Shown piece after piece: positions 7,308-11,300 of a stretch of 11,300 nucleotides of DNA. The notes under the pieces are model-generated. The model was not told where the DNA came from, did no database searches, and saw only the letters and a program-made list of their open reading frames with translations. The stretch's first letter is position 1, and each line of letters opens with the position of its first letter. The position numbers and the translations under genes were made by a program. Source of the stretch: an uncultured Erysipelotrichaceae bacterium (GTDB lineage Bacteria > Bacillota_I > Bacilli_A > Erysipelotrichales > Coprobacillaceae); NCBI GenBank assembly GCA_900550005.1, contig URQL01000039.1, positions 1 to 11,300 on the forward strand, in the 5' to 3' direction.

Positions 7308-7338
7308 TTGTGTTAAAGTGCACTTTAAGGAGTATAAT
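7308..7338 (+). promoter_or_regulatory. Candidate upstream promoter (P1) of nifJ
   Basis: TATAAT at 7333-7338 is a consensus -10. TTGTGT at 7308-7313 is the best -35 but sits 19 nt away, longer than optimal. An A/T tract at about 7277-7304 resembles an UP element. A perfect palindrome fills most of the spacer, so a bound repressor would block this promoter. A transcript from here would have a leader of about 108 nt. Confidence 0.5.
7313..7328. promoter_or_regulatory. Perfect 16-bp palindrome, putative operator in front of nifJ
   Basis: TTAAAGTGCACTTTAA is its own reverse complement over all 16 bases, with no loop, so it suits a dimeric DNA-binding protein rather than an RNA hairpin. It overlaps the 3' end of the -35 box and most of the spacer of the P1 candidate and ends 4 nt before the -10. 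It does not match the recalled consensus for Rex (TTGTTAA-N4-TTAACAA) or the CcpA cre site. The regulator is unknown. Confidence 0.55.
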
Positions 7339-7346
7339 AGGTAAGG

Positions 7347-7410
7347 TTTCCATGTATACGCTTTGAAAAAATATCATTTTGCTGAGTTATACGGTGGAAA
7401 TTTGCAAAAT
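7347..7410 (+). other. Interleaved inverted repeats in the nifJ leader
   Basis: Two imperfectly nested inverted repeats lie between the two candidate promoters. One pairs TTTCCATGTATA (7347-7358) with TATACGGTGGAAA (7388-7400), with one bulge and one wobble. The other pairs ATTTTGC (7376-7382) with GCAAAAT (7404-7410) exactly. Because the arms alternate, the RNA could form a pseudoknot or two exclusive hairpins. The right arm of the first also holds the -35 of the downstream promoter. No known riboswitch class is recognised. Confidence 0.35.
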
Positions 7411-7423
7411 TAAATAGTATAAT
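7395..7423 (+). promoter_or_regulatory. Candidate proximal promoter (P2) of nifJ
   Basis: TGGAAA (7395-7400, four of six consensus -35 bases) and TATAAT (7418-7423) are spaced by exactly 17 nt. Transcription would start near 7430, just ahead of the strong AAAGGAGG ribosome binding site at 7437-7444. By spacing this is the better of the two candidates. Confidence 0.6.
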
Positions 7424-7452
7424 GGTAGTAGTAATTAAAGGAGGATTATAAA

Positions 7453-10400
7453 ATGGCAAAAAATTATGTGTCAATGGACGGGAATCAAGCCGCTGCTCAC
7501 GTTGCCTATGCATTTAGTGAAGTAGCAGCCATTTATCCTATCACACCATCTTCTCCAATGGCTGAACATGCTGAAGCATGGGCTGCACAAGGGAAGAAAA
7601 ATATTTTCGGTTCTAAATTAAATGTAATCGAAATGCAATCTGAAGCAGGAGCTGCCGGAGCTGTTCACGGTGCATTACAAGGTGGGGCTTTAGCCACTAC
7701 ATTTACTGCATCTCAAGGGTTATTATTAATGATCCCTAACTTATATAAGTTACTGGAGAATTATTACCTGGTGTATTCCATGTAGCTGCCAGAGCACTTG
7801 CAACACGTTCATTAAACATCTTTGGAGATCATCAAGATATTTATGCATGTCGTCAAGTTGGTATGCCAATGCTTTGTTCTCACTCTGTTCAAGAAGTTAT
7901 GGATTTAGGAGGAATCGCTCACTTAACAGCAATTAAATCTTCAGTTCCAGTAATGCACTTCTTTGATGGATTTAGAACATCACATGAAATTCAAAAAATT
8001 GAAGTATTAGATTATGAAGTTTTTGAAAAATTAATTGATAAAAAAGCTTTAGCTGATTTTAGAGCAAGAGCATTAAATCCACACACAAATCCAATTCAAC
8101 GTGGTGGAGCTGAAAACGATGATATTTATTTCCAAGGTCGTGAAGCTCAAAACAAACATTTTGAAGATGTTGTTGAAGTTGTTGCAGACTATATGGAAAA
8201 AATTTCTGAAATTACAGGTAGACATTACGCACCATTTACTTACTATGGTGATCCAGAAGCAACTAAAATTATTATTGCTATGGGTTCTGTAACTGAAACA
8301 ATTAAAGATACAATTGACCAAATGAGAAAATCAGGTGAAAAAGTTGGTTTAATCAAAGTTCATTTATATCGACCATTTAGTGCTAAATATTTATTAAAAG
8401 TATTACCTAAAACAGTTAAAAAAGTAGCTGTTCTAGATCGTACTAAAGAAATGGGTGCTTTAGGTGAACCACTTTACTTAGATGTTCTTTCTGTATTAAA
8501 AGATACAGATGTTGAATTAGTTATTGGTGGACGTTATGGTATGGGTTCTAAAGATACAAATCCAAAACAAATCCATGCAGTATACACTCACTTAGATAGT
8601 GAAAATCCATTTACTGGATTTACAATTGGAATCAATGATGATGTTACACATCGTTCATTAAAAGAAGATGAAGATTTCCATGTTGAAACAAACTTCACTG
8701 CTTGCTTATTTTATGGATTAGGTTCAGACGGTACAGTTTCAGCTAATAAAAACTCAATTAAAATTATTGGAGATCATACAGATTTATATTCACAAGCTTA
8801 TTTTGCTTATGATAGTAAAAAAGCAGGTGGGGCAACACGTTCTCACTTAAGATTTGGTAATGAACCAATTCGTGCAACTTATTATATTTCTAATGCCAAC
8901 TTCGTATCATGTTCAGTAGATAACTATGTATTAAAATATGATATGTTAAAATCTTTAGCAAAAGGTGGTACATTCTTATTAAATACTGAATTTAGTAAAG
9001 AAGAAATCGTTGATTATTTACCAAATAAACTTAAAAAACAATTAGCTGATAAACAAGCTAAATTCTACATCATTAATGCAAATAAAATTGCTCATGAAAT
9101 TGGTATGGGACGTCGTACAAATACTATTTTACAATCTGCATTCTTTGCATTAAACCCACAAATTTTACCAATTGATAAAGCTGTTGAATATATGAAAGCT
9201 GCAGCTAAAAAATCATATAGTAAAAAAGGTGATGAAATCGTTCGTTTAAATTATGAAGCAATTGATCAAGGTAAAGATGCTATTGAAGAAGTAATTGTAG
9301 ATCCAAGTTGGTCTGACTTAACTGTAACAAGTCGTCGTAAAAGAACAGGTGATGATCACTTTGATAACTTCGTTTCTGTAATCAATAAACTTGATGGTTA
9401 TGATTTACCAGTATCTGCTTTCTTAGATAAATTAGATGGATCTATGGAAACTGGTGTTGCATTCAAAGAAAAACGTGGTATCGCTATTGATGTTCCTAAA
9501 TGGAATAAAGAAAACTGTATCCAATGTAATAACTGTGTTATGGTTTGTCCACATGCTACAATTCGTGCTTTCTTATTAGATGAAGATGAATTAGCAAATG
9601 CTCCTGAAGACATTAAAGATGATGTATTGAAACCAATGGGAAGAAATGTTGATGGATTAGTATATCGTATCCAAGTTTCACCTGACAACTGTGTAGGTTG
9701 TGGTTTATGTGTTACTGAATGTCCAGGTAAAGCAGGTAAGAAAGCCTTAACTATGGTTAATGCTAAAGAAGAAATCAAACATGCCGATTTAGCTGATTAC
9801 ATGTATACTAAAGTAACTTATAAAACAGATAAATATCCTACAACAACAGTTAAAGGTGTTGGATTTATGCGTCCATACTTCGAAGTATCTGGTGCATGTG
9901 GTGGATGTGGTGAAACTCCATATTATCGTTTAGCTACTCAATTATTTGGTTCTGATATGATGATCGCTAATGCAACTGGATGTAGTTCTATCTATGGTGG
10001 ATCAACTCCTTCAACTCCATTTACTACTGATGAAAATGGACAAGGACCTGCATGGGCTAACTCATTATTCGAAGACAATGCTGAATATGGATTTGGTATG
10101 AAATTAGCAGCTAATTACAAAACAAAACATATTCTTGAAGTGATTGATGCAACAATTGATTCAGTTGAACCTGAATTAAAAGCTGTATTTGAAAAATACA
10201 AAGAAATTAAAGGTAACCGTAATGAAGAAAAAGCTTTATACAATGATATGATTTCATTAATTGAAGCTTCTAAATGTGAAGAAGTTAAAGACATCTTAGA
10301 CTACAAAGGGGACATTGTAACTAAATCTCAATGGATCGTTGGTGGAGATGGATGGGCATATGACATCGGATACGGTGGAGTTGACCATGTATTAGCTAGT

Positions 10401-10967
10401 GATCAAAATGTTAACATCTTAGTTCTTGATACAGAAGTTTATTCAAATACAGGTGGACAATCTTCTAAATCATCACAAGCTGGCTCTATTGCAAAATTCA
10501 CAGCTGGTGGTAAACGTGTAGCTAAGAAAGATTTAGCTCAAATCGCAATGGCTTATGGACATGTTTATGTTGCTCAAGTTGCTATGGGTGCTAATCCAAT
10601 GCAAACAATCAAAGCCTTTAAAGAAGCAGAATCTTATGATGGACCATCATTAATTATTGCTTACTCTCCATGTAATGAACATGGTATCAAAGGTGGATTA
10701 TCTAACCATCAACAACAACAAAAACGTGCTATCCAATGCGGATACTTCAACTTATTACGTTATGATCCTCGTCTTGAAGATGAAGGAAAGAACCCATTAC
10801 AAATCGATTCAAAAGAACCTGATTTCACTGGATTCAAAGACTTCTTATTATCAGAAAACCGTTTTGCTCAATTAGCTAAGGTAAACCCTGAACATGCTGA
10901 TGAATTAATGTCAAAATGTGAAGCTGATGCTAAGAGACGTCGTGAACGTTTAGATAAAATGATTTAG
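7453..10967 (+). pseudogene. nifJ: Pyruvate:ferredoxin (flavodoxin) oxidoreductase, interrupted by a single-base frameshift
   Basis: The enzyme oxidatively decarboxylates pyruvate with CoA to acetyl-CoA and CO2, reducing ferredoxin or flavodoxin. As given, the first frame (7453-7785) ends at TAG after 110 codons. The homologous sequence resumes in another frame at 7752 (TGELLPGVFHVAARA) and runs to TAG 10965-10967. Restoring one base near 7750 gives 1,171 residues, the normal full length. In that numbering the thiamine-site residues fall at Thr31 (YPITP), Glu64 (MQSEAG) and Arg114. Ferredoxin-domain cysteines are 689/692/695/699 and 747/750/753/757. The proximal cluster cysteines are 816, 819, 844 and 1074. 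The TPP-binding stretch is GDGWAYDIGYGG (965-976), with YSNTGGQ after it. Everything else is intact, so a sequencing error or very recent mutation is more likely than decay. ATG 7453 follows AAAGGAGG by 8 nt. The gene is monocistronic, with a strong terminator. Confidence 0.93.
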
Positions 10968-10974
10968 TTATTTT

Positions 10975-11009
10975 AAGGTATAAAATCAATCGATTTTATA
11001 CCTTTTTTT
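10975..11009 (+). terminator. Rho-independent terminator of nifJ
   Basis: A perfect 13-bp stem, AAGGTATAAAATC (10975-10987) pairing with 10992-11004, closes a 4-nt loop and runs into seven T residues (11003-11009). It begins 7 nt after the nifJ stop. The left flank lacks an A run, so it acts mainly on the plus strand. Confidence 0.93.
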
Positions 11010-11027
11010 ATGAAAGTAGGTATGAAA

Positions 11028-11300
11028 ATGAGATTACTAAAAGTAAGAGAAGATTTAGTTTATGAGGTTAGTAAAATTTGTGCTTTAAGTTGGAAAAAAA
11101 GCATATCAAGGAATTATTCCTCAAAATTATTTAGACGATTTACCTCTTAATAAGTCCGAAGCTTCTTTAATAAATACCGTTTTTGAAAATTACCATGAAA
11201 ATTTTATATTAGAAGATGAAGGAAAAGATGTAGCGATGTCTTTAATTAGGGCTTCTCGTGATTTAAAAAATAAAGATTTTGGTGAAATTATGGCTATTTA
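11028..11300 (+). pseudogene. GNAT family N-acetyltransferase, 5' part, frameshifted in an A7 tract and cut by the window edge
   Basis: From ATG 11028 (AGTAGG at 11015-11020, 7 nt upstream; in-frame ATGs also at 11010 and 11022) the frame reads MRLLKVREDLVYEVSKICALSWKK, typical of a GNAT N-terminus. It then ends at TAA 11148-11150 after 40 codons. Immediately after the seven A residues (11094-11100), the frame beginning at 11101 continues the family motif W-x-x-AYQGIIPQNYLDDL. It stays open to the window end, finishing GEIMAI, which normally enters the acetyl-CoA-binding strand. Removing one A rejoins both parts. GNAT enzymes move an acetyl group from acetyl-CoA to an amine; the substrate is not predictable. 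It may be phase-variable, a recent mutation, or a homopolymer error. The acetyl-CoA P-loop (Q/RxxGxG/A) lies beyond the edge. No separate promoter is obvious. Confidence 0.75.

Noticed and set aside
7308..7330. Rex (redox-sensing repressor) operator upstream of nifJ
   Set aside because: The site begins TTGTG like some Rex boxes, but the symmetry centre and the right half (CACTTTAA) do not fit TTGTTAA-N4-TTAACAA or TTGTGAA-type halves.
7740..7785. Programmed -1 ribosomal frameshifting as the explanation of the split nifJ
   Set aside because: The overlap has no X-XXY-YYZ slippery heptamer in the first frame (codons are TTA TAT AAG TTA CTG) and I see no obvious stimulating hairpin just downstream. 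A missing base explains it more simply.
9398..9778. Minus-strand open frame of 126 codons inside nifJ
   Set aside because: It lies antisense to the conserved ferredoxin domain, with no family-like content. The same applies to antisense frames at 1072-1398, 2644-2883, 3957-4244 and 8073-8321.
7863..10967. An independent gene starting at ATG 7863
   Set aside because: Homology to NifJ continues in this frame upstream to 7752, the ATG lies inside conserved sequence and no ribosome binding site precedes it.
11091..11103. A-AAA-AAG slippery site for -1 frameshifting in the acetyltransferase
   Set aside because: The heptamer is present as a string, but the reading frame is wrong (AAA AAA AGC), and the shift needed is +1 or -2, not -1.
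1..11300. Mobile elements, CRISPR arrays, tRNA/rRNA genes or a defence system
   Set aside because: No transposase or integrase, no direct-repeat array, no structural RNA gene and no defence-type domains were seen; every gap over 100 bp is accounted for by promoter or leader sequence.

Overview
This window looks like core chromosome of an AT-rich, low-GC Gram-positive (Firmicutes/Bacillota) anaerobe. Three things point there: the smc-ftsY-ylxM-ffh cluster, which is the classical Firmicutes order; strong AGGAGG-type ribosome binding sites; and a large pyruvate:ferredoxin oxidoreductase (nifJ), which is typical of anaerobes. An Erysipelotrichia-like organism is a reasonable but weak guess. All nine complete genes or gene remnants with a visible end stop at TAA or TAG, none uses TGA, and tryptophan is TGG, so the ordinary bacterial code fits.

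Layout. Positions 1-4338 (+) carry the 3' half of smc (cut by the window edge), then ftsY, ylxM and ffh, packed with gaps of 2-11 nt. Two junctions have the stop codon embedded in the next Shine-Dalgarno sequence. The run ends at a bidirectional hairpin terminator (4345-4379), shared with a convergent AI-2E-family (UPF0118) membrane protein gene on the minus strand (4382-5578). A divergent intergenic region (5579-5701) separates that gene from a flavin reductase-family gene (5702-6211, +). A second bidirectional terminator (6213-6239) follows, where a two-gene minus-strand operon converges: an unrecognised four-helix membrane protein (6756-7229) followed by a dUTPase (6242-6742). A 223-bp intergenic region (7230-7452) holds the promoter of that operon. 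It also holds two candidate promoters, a perfect 16-bp palindrome and interleaved inverted repeats in front of nifJ (7453-10967). A strong terminator follows nifJ, then the start of a GNAT-type acetyltransferase that runs off the right edge.

How the genes work together. The left block links chromosome segregation (SMC) with co-translational membrane targeting (Ffh, its receptor FtsY, and the accessory helix-turn-helix protein YlxM). The dUTPase keeps uracil out of DNA. NifJ would be the central fermentative enzyme, converting pyruvate and CoA to acetyl-CoA, CO2 and reduced ferredoxin or flavodoxin.

What stands out. As given, two adjacent genes are broken by single-base indels: nifJ near position 7750 (one base missing) and the acetyltransferase in an A7 tract at 11094-11100 (one A too many). 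Both reading frames are otherwise intact and conserved, so sequence error or very recent mutation is likely. I see no novel multi-gene system here. The most interesting unexplained signals are the regulatory elements upstream of nifJ and the frameshift plus codon-usage break inside it.
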